From NCBI RefSeq assembly GCF_000611675.1, contig NZ_JATV01000019.1, positions 1 to 61,136 of the forward strand: a stretch of 61,136 nt of DNA. Direction: 5' to 3'. The translations under genes were made by a program, and so were the position numbers. This DNA is from Flavobacterium succinicans LMG 10402 (GTDB lineage: Bacteria > Bacteroidota > Bacteroidia > Flavobacteriales > Flavobacteriaceae). The notes beneath the pieces are model-generated. The model did not search any database. It had not been told where the DNA came from and worked only from the letters and a program-made list of their open reading frames with translations. Positions within the stretch are counted from its first letter, which is position 1. Each line of letters begins with the position of its first letter. Below are positions 8,533 through 17,358 of the stretch, piece by piece.

Positions 8533-8874
8533 CTAGTTGTACACACTTTCTTTTTTGAAATGCACGGTCAACAAATAATATACCACTGCTCTATATTTAT
8601 TGGCATTTGATTTTCCATACTGTTCCATCACAGCATCAATGGAACTATCTAATTCTGGCCCATCTGCAAGTCCTAATTTCCCAATCAAGAAATTCTTTTT
8701 TACCGTTTCTAATTCCGAAGGCTGACTTCCTGCTACAGTAGCGGAATCGGCATTGTAAATAGATGGTCCACAACCAATGGTTACTTTCGTAAGTAAATCC
8801 ATGTCTGGAGTTACACCACACTTTTCTTTTAAATCTGAGGCATACTTAACGATTAATTCTTCTCTGGAACTCAT
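8533..8874 (-). CDS. DUF2853-family small protein
   Basis: A 113-residue, mainly helical, cytosolic protein without signal or membrane segments. The N-terminal EELIVKYASDLKEKCG and the central KKNFLIGKLGL match my memory of the DUF2853 family, small proteins common in flavobacteria and proteobacteria with no known function. It lies 91 bases after menD on the same strand, and the two may be cotranscribed. Confidence 0.75.
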   Translation of the reverse strand: MSSREELIVKYASDLKEKCGVTPDMDLLTKVTIGCGPSIYNADSATVAGSQPSELETVKKNFLIGKLGLADGPELDSSIDAVMEQYGKSNANKYRAVVYYLLTVHFKKESVYN

Positions 8875-8965
8875 AGAATAAAGTTTAAAATTTATTATTT
8901 GTTTTTTTTTATAACTCTCTCAAATTTAAACATTTAATCTTTTATATTATTACCAAATCAATAAT

Positions 8966-10624
8966 TTATATCAACTCTTTAAAATATTGCAACAAAATCT
9001 TATCGTTTTCAACCGTTGGGGTGAAGATTTCTAATAGTTGAGGTTGTTCATTTTGCTGAAACAAAGTGGCAATTGCCTCATCTAAACTTGCTGCATCCGT
9101 TGCTTTACTGTATGCTAAACCATACATTTTAGCCAAATGTTCCGCAGTTAAGCGATGTGAGGTTTCGAAAAAAGTATTAAAAACCGGAGTTTCATTATGT
9201 CCTGGTAAAATTCTAAAGATTCCTCCGCCTCCATTATTGATAAGGATGATTTTGAAATCTTTTGGAATATAATTGTTCCAAAGGGCGTTACTATCGTAGA
9301 AAAAACCAATATCGCCGCCCAAAAAAATTGTTGGTTTTCCATTAGCAACAGCCGCTCCAATGGCAGTCGACGTACTTCCGTCAATACCGCTTGTTCCTCG
9401 GTTACAAAAAACCTCAATCGATGGGTCAATATCAATCAACTGAGCGTATCGAATGGCCGAACTGTTACTGATTTGCAATTGAGAATTTTTAGGCAAATTC
9501 GAAATTACTTTATCAAAAACCATAAAATCACAAAACGGCATTTTAGAAACATACCAATCGTGTTTTTGCTTGCGCAAATATTTCACATGCGCTAATTGGG
9601 AAGAATAATTGCTCTTAACTTTTTGTGCCAAAGGATAAAATGCGGTAAAAAAGGTATTAGGATGTACTTCAAAATGATGCGTTAAAGCACCAAAAGTATC
9701 GTAAGCTCTTAAAGGGTCAATGTGCCAATGGTGTTTGGGCTTATACTTTCTTAAAAAAGCTTTGATGCGTTTGGACACCACCATTCCTCCAAAAGTCACC
9801 AAAATATCGGGTTGAAACTCTTCGAAGTCTTCTTTTGTAAACGGCGTAATGATCGTATCGATATTGTTGACAAAACTCGGATGGTGAATATTCGAAGTCG
9901 TTTCGGTCATCACTATAATCGAATCGTCATTCGCAATCACATTAATCGACTTCGCATTGGCATCCAAACCACTAACGCCTACCAAAATCATTTTCTTTTT
10001 GGAGGCATTCCAAATCTCCGCAAAAGGCGTTAAATCACCTAATGGCTTATCAACGGTAGCGGGAATCGTTGCATCAATATGAGCATTTACCGTAAAAGCT
10101 TCAACAGTTTCATACAATGGTTCTTCGAAAGGCGCATTGATATGAACGGGACCTTTTTGGGTAATCGAAGTATTAATCGCTTCGTTGATTTTTACATCAT
10201 TCTCGAAAGAAGCGTCTTCGGTTAAATTGGCATTGTATAACGAATGATTCAGGAAAACATTCTCTTGACGAATCGTTTGTCCGTCACCAATGTCTATCTT
10301 GCTTTGTGGACGGTCTGCAGAAAGTACTATCAATGGAATTTGACTATAAAAAGCCTCTGCAAATGCAGGATAATAATTCAGTAATGCCGAACCAGAAGTA
10401 CACACCACGGCCACTGGCTTTTGCGTTTGTTGGGCAATTCCCATCGCAAAAAATGCAGCGCAACGCTCGTCGGCAATGCTATAACAAGTAAAATCAGGAT
10501 GACTCGCAAAACCAATCGTTAAAGGGGCATTTCGAGAACCTGGAGAGATAACTATTGTTTGAATTCCTTTGGCTAAAAAAATCTGAAGTATGCTTTGTGC
10601 TAAAGGTATTTTGGGATAAACCAT
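8966..10624 (-). CDS. menD: 2-succinyl-5-enolpyruvyl-6-hydroxy-3-cyclohexene-1-carboxylate synthase
   Basis: MenD is the thiamine-diphosphate enzyme that adds the succinic semialdehyde unit from 2-oxoglutarate to isochorismate in menaquinone synthesis. The 552-residue length fits. N-terminal signatures are IVISPGSRNAPLT and VCTSGSALLNYYPAFAEAFY. The ThDP/Mg site is the GGDIGFFYDSNALWNNY segment near residue 435, followed by LINNGGGGIF. The start at 10624 is the first ATG after a promoter box at 10686-10693. The gene is divergent from the GNAT gene at 10763. Confidence 0.95.
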   Translation of the reverse strand: MVYPKIPLAQSILQIFLAKGIQTIVISPGSRNAPLTIGFASHPDFTCYSIADERCAAFFAMGIAQQTQKPVAVVCTSGSALLNYYPAFAEAFYSQIPLIVLSADRPQSKIDIGDGQTIRQENVFLNHSLYNANLTEDASFENDVKINEAINTSITQKGPVHINAPFEEPLYETVEAFTVNAHIDATIPATVDKPLGDLTPFAEIWNASKKKMILVGVSGLDANAKSINVIANDDSIIVMTETTSNIHHPSFVNNIDTIITPFTKEDFEEFQPDILVTFGGMVVSKRIKAFLRKYKPKHHWHIDPLRAYDTFGALTHHFEVHPNTFFTAFYPLAQKVKSNYSSQLAHVKYLRKQKHDWYVSKMPFCDFMVFDKVISNLPKNSQLQISNSSAIRYAQLIDIDPSIEVFCNRGTSGIDGSTSTAIGAAVANGKPTIFLGGDIGFFYDSNALWNNYIPKDFKIILINNGGGGIFRILPGHNETPVFNTFFETSHRLTAEHLAKMYGLAYSKATDAASLDEAIATLFQQNEQPQLLEIFTPTVENDKILLQYFKELI

Positions 10625-10685
10625 TTTTGAATTTGGAAATTAGATGTTAAAAAAGTTAGAAGTTATAGTACTTCAACTTGAGCGG

Positions 10686-10693
10686 CAAAGTTA
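10686..10693 (-). promoter_or_regulatory. -7 box TAACTTTG for menD
   Basis: The minus strand reads TAACTTTG, an exact consensus match. A TTTG (plus-strand CAAA at 10717-10720) lies 23 bases further upstream, in the range expected for the -33 element. Confidence 0.6.
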
Positions 10694-10736
10694 CAAACTT
10701 GAGTACCGAAAACCTTCAAATCGTATCAATTTTTCC

Positions 10737-10744
10737 TATTTTTG
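10737..10744 (+). promoter_or_regulatory. -7 box TATTTTTG for the GNAT gene
   Basis: Exact TAnnTTTG match 18 bases before the ATG at 10763. The upstream TTG-initiated frame at 10742 lies inside the box and can be discarded. Confidence 0.55.
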
Positions 10745-10762
10745 GATAGAAATACTTTAAAA

Positions 10763-11260
10763 ATGAAAATCGAAATCAGACCCTACCAAACCGAAGATAC
10801 ACAAGCCATATTGGACATCATCAACTATAACATTTTGCATTCAACCGCTTTGTATGATTACAACATCAGAACGTATGAACAACAAAAAGCGATTTTGTAT
10901 GATAAATTATCCAAAAAATTCCCTGTAATCGTAGCCGAAGCAGAGGGGCAAGTGGTTGGTTTTGGAATGTACAGCGAGTTTCGTTTTAGAGAAGCCTATA
11001 AATTTACTGTCGAACATTCTGTCTATGTAGCGAATGATTACCACGGAAAAGGAATTGGAAACTTATTATTAGCAGAACTAATTGCTTTGGCCAAAGCCCA
11101 AAAACTCCACACAATGATTGCAGTTATCGATGCCGAAAATCAAGGTAGTGTGTTGTTTCATGAAAAATTCGGATTCAAAACTGTGGGTATCATCAAAGAA
11201 TCGGGCTTTAAATTTGATCGTTGGTTGCATTCGGTATTCATGCAATTGATTTTGGAATAA
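10763..11260 (+). CDS. GNAT N-acetyltransferase, phosphinothricin-acetyltransferase-like
   Basis: A 165-residue cytosolic acetyltransferase. The order of motifs is that of the PAT/YncA subgroup: IEIRPYQTEDTQAILDIINY at the N-terminus, then GFGMYSEFRFREAYKFTVEHSVYV, then the acetyl-CoA loop HGKGIGNLLLAELI near residue 100, and HEKFGFKTVGIIKESGFKFD at the end. This subgroup acetylates small amines such as methionine sulfone or phosphinothricin. The natural substrate here cannot be told. The gene is followed by a repeat-rich gap. Confidence 0.85.
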   Translation: MKIEIRPYQTEDTQAILDIINYNILHSTALYDYNIRTYEQQKAILYDKLSKKFPVIVAEAEGQVVGFGMYSEFRFREAYKFTVEHSVYVANDYHGKGIGNLLLAELIALAKAQKLHTMIAVIDAENQGSVLFHEKFGFKTVGIIKESGFKFDRWLHSVFMQLILE

Positions 11261-11395
11261 AGTAGTTTTGTTTAGCCACGAATTCACGAATTATTATTTA
11301 TCTATTCGTGCGTTCGTACTAAATAATAGCCACGAATGCACGAATTATTTTTTTATTGAATTAGAGGTAATTACCCCGTTATTTTTCTTTCAATT
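11261..11395. repeat. Short dispersed repeats around AGCCACGAATTCACGAATT
   Basis: The first part of a 727-base gene-free stretch (11261-11987). It holds diverged copies of AGCCACGAAT(T/G)CACGAATT joined by CGTACTAAATAATAGCCACGAA, which recurs at 11762. Related pieces appear at 13017. No gene is evident. Confidence 0.55.
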
Positions 11396-11574
11396 GGCTC
11401 CAGGTTTAGCTGGAGTTATGAAGATTGTTTTATTATATAGTTTGAATTGACTCCAGCTTTAGCTAGAGTTATTAAGATTGTTTTATTATATAGTTTGAAT
11501 TGACTCCAGCTTTAGCTAGAGTTATTAAGATTGTTTAATTATATAGTTTGAATTGACTCCAGCTTTAGCTGGAG
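11396..11574 (+). repeat. 53-bp tandem repeat array with hairpin in each unit
   Basis: Units begin at 11396, 11449, 11502 and 11555: three full units of exactly 53 bp and a partial fourth. Each unit starts with an inverted repeat CTCCAGCTTTAGCTGGAG (7-bp stem, TTTA loop); the two middle copies have CTAGAG, which costs one pair. The rest is A/T-rich and ends in ATATAGTTTGAATT. The repeats abut each other without variable spacers, so this is not CRISPR. It resembles REP/BIME elements associated with RAYT transposases, but no such gene is present here. Confidence 0.8.
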
Positions 11575-11592
11575 ATAAAAGGAATGATTGCA

Positions 11593-11676
11593 TTGGCTTT
11601 AGCCAAATAAAAGCAGCTAATTTTGGCTAAAGCCATTAAAACATTCAAATTTTACCCCTCCAACTAAAGTTGGAGG
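11593..11676. repeat. Three REP-like short palindromes
   Basis: The palindromes are TTGGCTTTAGCCAA (11593-11606), TGGCTAAAGCCA (11624-11635) and CCTCCAACTAAAGTTGGAGG (11657-11676, 8-bp stem with TAAA loop). They share the stem style of the adjacent 53-bp units and probably belong to the same mobile-repeat family. Confidence 0.65.
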
Positions 11677-11715
11677 CAATTAATGTCCAAAAAAATACCT
11701 AAAATAATTACAATT

Positions 11716-11935
11716 AGAGTAATCTGTCGGCTTCGTTTTATTTTACAGATTCTTGAATTCGTACTAAATAATAGCCACGAATTAAATTTTAAATTCATAG
11801 CAGAAAAACAACACAAATTTTTAAGTTTTCTTGAATTTGAGTAATCTGTCGGCTTCGTTTTATTTTATTAATTCGTGAATTCGTGGCTAAAAAAATAAAA
11901 CTCAATAAATTCGTGGCTAAAAAACAGAAAATAAT
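11716..11935. repeat. Direct repeats GTAATCTGTCGGCTTCGTTT and TTCGTGGCTAAAAA
   Basis: GAGTAATCTGTCGGCTTCGT followed by TTTATTTTA occurs near 11717 and again near 11837. AATTCGTGGCTAAAAA occurs near 11880 and 11905. These nested direct repeats fill the gap up to the dihydrouridine synthase promoter. No coding potential was seen. Confidence 0.6.
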
Positions 11936-11963
11936 TAATGAGTCGCCTTCCGCTTGAATGACT

Positions 11964-11971
11964 TATCTTTG
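11964..11971 (+). promoter_or_regulatory. -7 box TATCTTTG that fixes the dus start
   Basis: Exact TAnnTTTG match 16 bases before the ATG at 11988. It lies downstream of the alternative in-frame ATG at 11958, so the longer start would be upstream of transcription. Confidence 0.6.
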
Positions 11972-11987
11972 CAGCTTTATTACGACT

Positions 11988-12935
11988 ATGAGTTTCACAT
12001 TGCTTTCTTCACCTTTACAAGGATTCACCGATTACCGATTTCGAAATGCACAACAAAAATATTTTGGCGGCATCGACACTTTTTATTCGCCTTATATTCG
12101 GCTGAACGGAAAATTACTCATCAAAAATTCCTATCACAGAGATTTACTCCCAGAAAACAATGCTACGCTTGAAGTAATTCCGCAAGTAATTACGAACGAT
12201 GCCGAAGAATTTTTATTTGTTGCTCGCTATGTAAAAGAATTGGGGTACAAAGAACTTAATTGGAATCTAGGTTGCCCCTACCCGATGGTTACCAAATCAG
12301 GAATGGGTTCAGGACTCATCAGCAATACAGAAAAAATCAATCACATACTCGACAGAGCGCATACCGAAACAGATATTATTGTATCCATGAAAATGCGTTT
12401 GGGCTACGAATCGCCACAAGAAATACTAGACGTCCTTCCTATTTTGGACCAATATCCCATAAAAAACATTGCCATTCACGCTCGTTTAGGAAAACAATTG
12501 TACAAAGGAGGTGTCGATTTGGAAGGGTTTCAAAACTGCATTGACACTACCAAACACAAGTTGTATTACAACGGGGACATCACTTCGGTGGCGCAATTTC
12601 AAAAGATGCAGCAACGTTTCCCGAGTATCGACCACTGGATGATTGGGCGCAGATTGATTGCAGACCCCTTTCTTCCCAGTATGATTAAAAACAATACTTT
12701 CGAATACCCAAAAAATAAAATGGAAGTGTTTAGTCAGTTTCATGATACACTTTACGAAGGCTATAGTGAATCCTTATCTGGTGCTACTCATATTTTATTG
12801 AAAATGCATCATTTGTGGGAGTATTTTTCGGTGCTTTTTTCAAATCCACACAAAGTACACAAGCAAATTAAAAAGGCCAAAAGTATCCGAAATTACGAGG
12901 CTGCTGTAAATGAAATTATAGATAAAGAATCGTAA
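11988..12935 (+). CDS. tRNA-dihydrouridine synthase
   Basis: A 315-residue FMN enzyme that reduces uridines in tRNA. The protein begins MSFTLLSSPLQGFTDYRFR, the usual beta-strand start of Dus proteins (x-APMxGxTDxxFR). The catalytic Cys is in WNLGCPYPMVTKSGMGSGL near residue 95. The FMN/phosphate-binding elements are VSMKMRLGYE and AIHARLGKQLYKGGVD. DWMIGRRLIADPFLP-like sequence (HWMIGRRLIADPF) closes the barrel. Overall closest in feel to the DusC-like group of Bacteroidota. A promoter box selects this start over the one 30 bases upstream. Confidence 0.88.
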   Translation: MSFTLLSSPLQGFTDYRFRNAQQKYFGGIDTFYSPYIRLNGKLLIKNSYHRDLLPENNATLEVIPQVITNDAEEFLFVARYVKELGYKELNWNLGCPYPMVTKSGMGSGLISNTEKINHILDRAHTETDIIVSMKMRLGYESPQEILDVLPILDQYPIKNIAIHARLGKQLYKGGVDLEGFQNCIDTTKHKLYYNGDITSVAQFQKMQQRFPSIDHWMIGRRLIADPFLPSMIKNNTFEYPKNKMEVFSQFHDTLYEGYSESLSGATHILLKMHHLWEYFSVLFSNPHKVHKQIKKAKSIRNYEAAVNEIIDKES

Positions 12936-13266
12936 AATTTATCGCAAATTGTATTGTCTTTAAGTCGTTTTGAAACGGAACACGGATGATGCCATAGCAA
13001 TCGCTTTTCAAAAAGTAGCCACGAATTCAAAAATTGTTTCCATAATGCCATCGAAATAGATGTAAAATTTCTCAAATAGTAGGGTTTTAAGAATCTGCGG
13101 AATTAAAACCACATTAAAATCTGGGTTTAATTAGTGAATACGTGGCAAAAAATGCGAATTTGAGGTTTTCATTAAATGTAAAAATTTGAATATACTCCAA
13201 AAAAAAGAGCCTGCTAAGCAAACTCTTTTTCAAATTAAATTTCTAAAACTAAATATATAAAACAAA
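12936..13266. other. Gap between dus and glutathione peroxidase
   Basis: No gene is seen. It contains a diverged AGCCACGAATTCAAAAATT repeat near 13017. Near 13203-13230 there is a weak hairpin (AAAAGAG...CTCTTTTT) just beyond the stop of the minus-strand peroxidase gene, which may act as its terminator. Confidence 0.45.
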
Positions 13267-13854
13267 CTAACTTTTTATCCAATTCACAATTTTTGGGTCG
13301 GTTGGTAAGGTTCTAGGTGAAATAACATCAACTAATTCGCCATTTTCATTCAACAAGTATTTTTGGAAATTCCATTCAACTTCAGAATCTTTTAGTCCGT
13401 TTTTAGCTTTTTGAGTCAAAAACTGGTACACAGCACACATATCGCTTCCTTTTACCGAAACTTTATCCATCATCGGGAAAGTTACCCCGTAATTTTGTTG
13501 ACAGAACGTAGCTATTTCCTCTTTGGTTCCTGGCTCTTGTGAGGCAAAATTATTCGCTGGAAAACCAACAATTACAAATCCTTTGCTGCTGTATTCTTTA
13601 TACAAGGCTTCTAAATCTTTGTATTGAGGGGTCAAACCACATTTGGAAGCGGTGTTGACAATCATTATTTTTTTCCCTTTCAACGAAGCGAAATCAAAAG
13701 TGTCTCCTGATAAATCGGTTACTTTAAATTGATAGATGGTTTCTTTGGCAAGATTGGTAGTCATAACTGTAGAATTAACTTTTGAGGTTTGTGCTTGATT
13801 TTGACAACTAAAAAATAGTAATGCTAGGCTTACTATGGAAACTAATTTTTTCAT
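13267..13854 (-). CDS. Glutathione peroxidase-like lipoprotein
   Basis: The ATG at 13854 gives MKKLVSIVSLALLFFSCQNQ, a lipoprotein signal with the lipobox Cys at residue 17, so the enzyme is probably anchored in an outer compartment. Two upstream in-frame ATGs only add polar residues before the signal. The thioredoxin-fold peroxidase part shows the peroxidatic Cys in NTASKCGLTPQY, the Gln-containing FPANNFASQEPGT loop and the Trp/Asn of WNFQKYLL. It uses Cys instead of selenocysteine. Bacterial members usually take electrons from thioredoxin rather than glutathione and reduce hydroperoxides. It is monocistronic by spacing. Confidence 0.88.
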   Translation of the reverse strand: MKKLVSIVSLALLFFSCQNQAQTSKVNSTVMTTNLAKETIYQFKVTDLSGDTFDFASLKGKKIMIVNTASKCGLTPQYKDLEALYKEYSSKGFVIVGFPANNFASQEPGTKEEIATFCQQNYGVTFPMMDKVSVKGSDMCAVYQFLTQKAKNGLKDSEVEWNFQKYLLNENGELVDVISPRTLPTDPKIVNWIKS

Positions 13855-13935
13855 CTTATAATTTTTCATAAAAGTAACCATTTATTCGTTTCAAAAAAAT
13901 CTTGATTAGACCAACAAAAGTTAATCTTAAAAAAA

Positions 13936-13966
13936 AAAATCAGCTGATGGTAAAACAGCTGATTTT
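13936..13966 (-). terminator. Terminator of the CcsBA gene
   Basis: Stem AAAATCAGCTG (13936-13946) and CAGCTGATTTT (13956-13966) with a nine-base loop. The A run at 13929-13939 becomes a T tract on the minus strand. It lies 20 bases beyond the stop at 13987. Confidence 0.8.
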
Positions 13967-13986
13967 GAATTTAAATGGTAGTAACG

Positions 13987-16900
13987 TTATTTTTTATAAA
14001 ACTTCTTATACTTTGGATAGGTTAAGGCTCCGATGAACGTAATGGTTCCTATGGAATACCAAATCCAACTCAATGATTTCGCTTCGCCACTCGCATAAGA
14101 ATGTAAACCTACCAAATGGAAATTTACTCCATAATAGGTGAATAAAATCGAAAGAAAAGCAAACATACTCATCAAATTAAATATCCATTTTCCTCTTAAC
14201 GAAGGAACGAATCGCATGTGAATCACAAAGGCATACACCATAATACTGATCAAAGCCCAAGTTTCTTTTGGATCCCAACCCCAATAGCGTCCCCAACTTT
14301 CGTTAGCCCATTGACCACCCAAAAAGTTTCCTATCGTTAGCATCACCAATCCAATAGTTAATGCCATTTCATTAATATAAGTTAACTCTTGGATGTTCAA
14401 ATCCATTTTGGCTTTGTTCTTTTCATTAGTAAAGAAAATCAACAACAAAGAAACAAATCCTAGAATCATCCCTAGCGCAAACGGTCCATAACTCGCTACA
14501 ATTACTGCCACGTGTATCATTAACCAATACGAATTCAAAACCGGTTGCAGGTTTGCAATTTCTGGATCAATCCAGTTCAGAGATGCCGCCCATAAAATCA
14601 TAGCCGTAACAAAGGCTGAAGAAGCTACAGTTAATTTTGATTTTCGGTCAAAAGCCAATCCGAAAAACATCGTGGCCCATGCAATATAAATAATCGATTC
14701 GTAAGCGTTACTCCAAGGTGCGTGACCAGAAATATACCATCTAGCTATTAATCCAACCGTGTGTAATGCAAATAAAAGTCCAATAAAAACATGGAATCCA
14801 TTAATTATGATACGCAACACTTTTCTATCTTTAAAAATTTGAATGATTGTAAAAATCAACATCATCATTGCCGCTAGCAGATAGATATTTGGTAATTTTT
14901 GAAAAACATCATACTTATTGTAAGCTATTTCAAGATCAATCTTTTCTTCTGAAGGTCTAACTTTTGCACCAAATTTCTTTTGATATCCATTGATACTTTC
15001 TAACAATTCATCAGAAGTGTCATACGATTGGGTTTTAATGGCATTATTCAGTGTTCCAAAATACAAAGGCAAAATGCTTTTGGTATAGGTAGAATCCATC
15101 CCTTTTAAACCAGCTTCATTCAATTCTAAGAAGGAAACCCACTTTGAATTTTCATGATTGGGTATCGGGAAAATTTTCAAGATTCGTCCGCTCAACGCCG
15201 ATTCCATCAAGTTGACTTTTTTATCCGTTTCGATAAAATCTTTTTCAAAACTATTAGGATTGGCTGCTTTGTAGGCTGCATCCAAATAAGGAGACAATTT
15301 GTAATTTCCTTTTTCATCAAAAAATTTGATAAATGGAACTAATTTAGCTTTGCTATCAACACCTATAATTTTACGAATACTGTCGTTTTTGGGTGTAATA
15401 TATATCAAAGGTACTTCCAACCAAATATTCGCAAATTGGGTCATTGACAGAAACACTTGATCCGAGTTCATTCCTTTAAATGTATTATCATGACTCACTT
15501 TTCGCAACAATTCAGACGAAAAAGTATTGATTGGTTTCATCCTTCCGCCGGCATCTTGAATAATCAATCTACCAAATTTAGCGGCATGTTCTGCTTTGAC
15601 CGTATTGGATTTCAAAAGCTCGTCCAATTCGGCTTCAGTTGGTGCTTTTCGGGTATGCATAACGGATTGCTCGTGATCATGGCCATCACCTTCTGCATGA
15701 TTATGTCCTTCATGACTTTGTGCAAAACCTTGCAATCCAAAAAACAACAAGAAAATAGAAAGTAATTTAGCTTTCTTATTCTTTACTGCTTCTAACTTTC
15801 TTTTCAAATCACCAAAACGAGAATGTTTGGTAAATAATATCGCCATCATAGCAAAATACAATAAAAAGTACCCCAAATATGTGATGTTGGTTCCCCAGAA
15901 ATCATGGTTTACCGAAAGAATAGTTCCTTTTTCATCTGGATCAAAACCCGATTGAAAGAAACGATATTGTTTATGATCCAACACATGATTCATATAAATA
16001 CGCGCATCGAAATTTCCAGTGGAATCCAAAACAGTAACTTGACTCTCAAAAGCCGAATAACTCTTTTCTGTTCCAGGATATTTGGTGGCAATAAAATCGT
16101 TCAACTTCACTTTGAATGGCAATTGGTATTCTTTACTTCCGTAGAAAATAGCAAAATCTAATTTTCCGATTTTTACAGTTTTTACATCACCCGTTTTTCC
16201 TTTAGAACCCAAAACCGTTACTTTTTCAGTCTTTCCTTGTGAAGTGATGCTCAATACTAAAGCATCTTCATGATTTTTGGCTTTAAAATCATTATTTGAT
16301 TCATATGCCACAACACCTTTAATAGCAGGTTCTGGAAATACAATACGCTTTTCACCAATAGAATATAAAGAACGCATCATCAAAGGTTGCACCACATCTT
16401 TGGCTACTTTGCCTTGTAGCTTATCCGCCATTCGCATAAAGTTTCCTTCAAATGGAGTTTGTATAGTGTATTCTTTTCCTGTAGTTGTGATATTGATAGC
16501 GCCTTCTGTGTATTTATTCAAAGCATACAATACGTTGTGAATGTTTTGTACTTCACCTTCTTTCAAGAAATGTTCTTCTCTTCCACCATCTCCGGCTTCT
16601 ACAATCTTTAAATATAAAACTCCTTTGGGATCAGGTTTGATGTATTCTTTGGCACCCATGATAAAGTTTTCGTAATTGACTTCGAATGGAATGTCGGCAA
16701 AATTATCCGCAATCGAAAAATCATTGTTGGTTACTGGAGATAATAACACTGGTTTTTCGAAAGTACGACGCTTTGGTTCACCTTTGTATTCGCCATCCAC
16801 AAAAACCGTAACAAAAGTTTTGTCAGAATAGATTCGGCTTTCTGTTGCTCCTTCACGAATGGGCATCATGCCTTCGTAACTAATATAACGCGTAATAAAT

Positions 16901-17178
16901 GCGCCAATGATGATAAAAATAAAAGCCAAATGTAGCAATAAAGTAGCCCATTTTTCTTTTTTCAATAACTGATATCTTTTGATATTTCCGAAGAAATTAA
17001 TCAAGAAAAAAACATGAATGGCTTCGAACCACCAAGCATTATAAATCCATATTTTGGCCGTATCCGTATTGTATTTACTTTCTATAAAAGTTCCAGCAGC
17101 CATAGCTACTGCATAAACAATAAACAACACCGCCATCAAGCGAGTGGAAAACAAAAAAGAGTAATATTTTTTATCCAT
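13987..17178 (-). CDS. ccsA: Fused cytochrome c biogenesis protein ResB-CcsA (CcsBA)
   Basis: A 1063-residue integral membrane protein of system II cytochrome c maturation, which carries heme outwards and attaches it to apocytochromes. The N-terminal half is ResB/CcsB-like: three early membrane segments, a long periplasmic part, then a segment near residue 440. The C-terminal half is CcsA: about seven membrane spans and the tryptophan-rich heme-handling motif WGRYWGWDPKETWALI near residue 970. Between the halves, residues 486-509 form a His-rich stretch (SHEGHNHAEGDGHDHE) directly after a hydrophobic segment ending in FAQ. Fusion of both subunits is usual in Bacteroidota and epsilonproteobacteria. 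Confidence 0.93.
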   Translation of the reverse strand: MDKKYYSFLFSTRLMAVLFIVYAVAMAAGTFIESKYNTDTAKIWIYNAWWFEAIHVFFLINFFGNIKRYQLLKKEKWATLLLHLAFIFIIIGAFITRYISYEGMMPIREGATESRIYSDKTFVTVFVDGEYKGEPKRRTFEKPVLLSPVTNNDFSIADNFADIPFEVNYENFIMGAKEYIKPDPKGVLYLKIVEAGDGGREEHFLKEGEVQNIHNVLYALNKYTEGAINITTTGKEYTIQTPFEGNFMRMADKLQGKVAKDVVQPLMMRSLYSIGEKRIVFPEPAIKGVVAYESNNDFKAKNHEDALVLSITSQGKTEKVTVLGSKGKTGDVKTVKIGKLDFAIFYGSKEYQLPFKVKLNDFIATKYPGTEKSYSAFESQVTVLDSTGNFDARIYMNHVLDHKQYRFFQSGFDPDEKGTILSVNHDFWGTNITYLGYFLLYFAMMAILFTKHSRFGDLKRKLEAVKNKKAKLLSIFLLFFGLQGFAQSHEGHNHAEGDGHDHEQSVMHTRKAPTEAELDELLKSNTVKAEHAAKFGRLIIQDAGGRMKPINTFSSELLRKVSHDNTFKGMNSDQVFLSMTQFANIWLEVPLIYITPKNDSIRKIIGVDSKAKLVPFIKFFDEKGNYKLSPYLDAAYKAANPNSFEKDFIETDKKVNLMESALSGRILKIFPIPNHENSKWVSFLELNEAGLKGMDSTYTKSILPLYFGTLNNAIKTQSYDTSDELLESINGYQKKFGAKVRPSEEKIDLEIAYNKYDVFQKLPNIYLLAAMMMLIFTIIQIFKDRKVLRIIINGFHVFIGLLFALHTVGLIARWYISGHAPWSNAYESIIYIAWATMFFGLAFDRKSKLTVASSAFVTAMILWAASLNWIDPEIANLQPVLNSYWLMIHVAVIVASYGPFALGMILGFVSLLLIFFTNEKNKAKMDLNIQELTYINEMALTIGLVMLTIGNFLGGQWANESWGRYWGWDPKETWALISIMVYAFVIHMRFVPSLRGKWIFNLMSMFAFLSILFTYYGVNFHLVGLHSYASGEAKSLSWIWYSIGTITFIGALTYPKYKKFYKK

Positions 17179-17210
17179 TTAAATTACAAATTGGTTTGGT
17201 AAAAGTGTCG

Positions 17211-17218
17211 CAAAAGTA
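17211..17218 (-). promoter_or_regulatory. -7 box TACTTTTG for CcsBA
   Basis: The minus strand reads TACTTTTG, an exact TAnnTTTG match 33 bases before the ATG at 17178. Confidence 0.5.
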
Positions 17219-17358
17219 CTTAAATATTATCACAAGGAATGACGACACTTGTTAATTATATCTAAAAAGGCCATGAAAATTAACTTTTTAAAGTCATTTT
17301 ATGGCTCTTCTAAATTTAGTCCGAAATAAAGCAGTTTTTATAGTAGTACCACTCGTAC

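Noticed and set aside
11268..11450. Plus-strand 60-codon frame after the GNAT gene
   Set aside because: Runs through the short dispersed repeats and the first 53-bp unit; composition is that of the repeats.
11396..11574. Possible CRISPR array
   Set aside because: Units are contiguous 53-mers with no variable spacers, and no cas gene is in the window.
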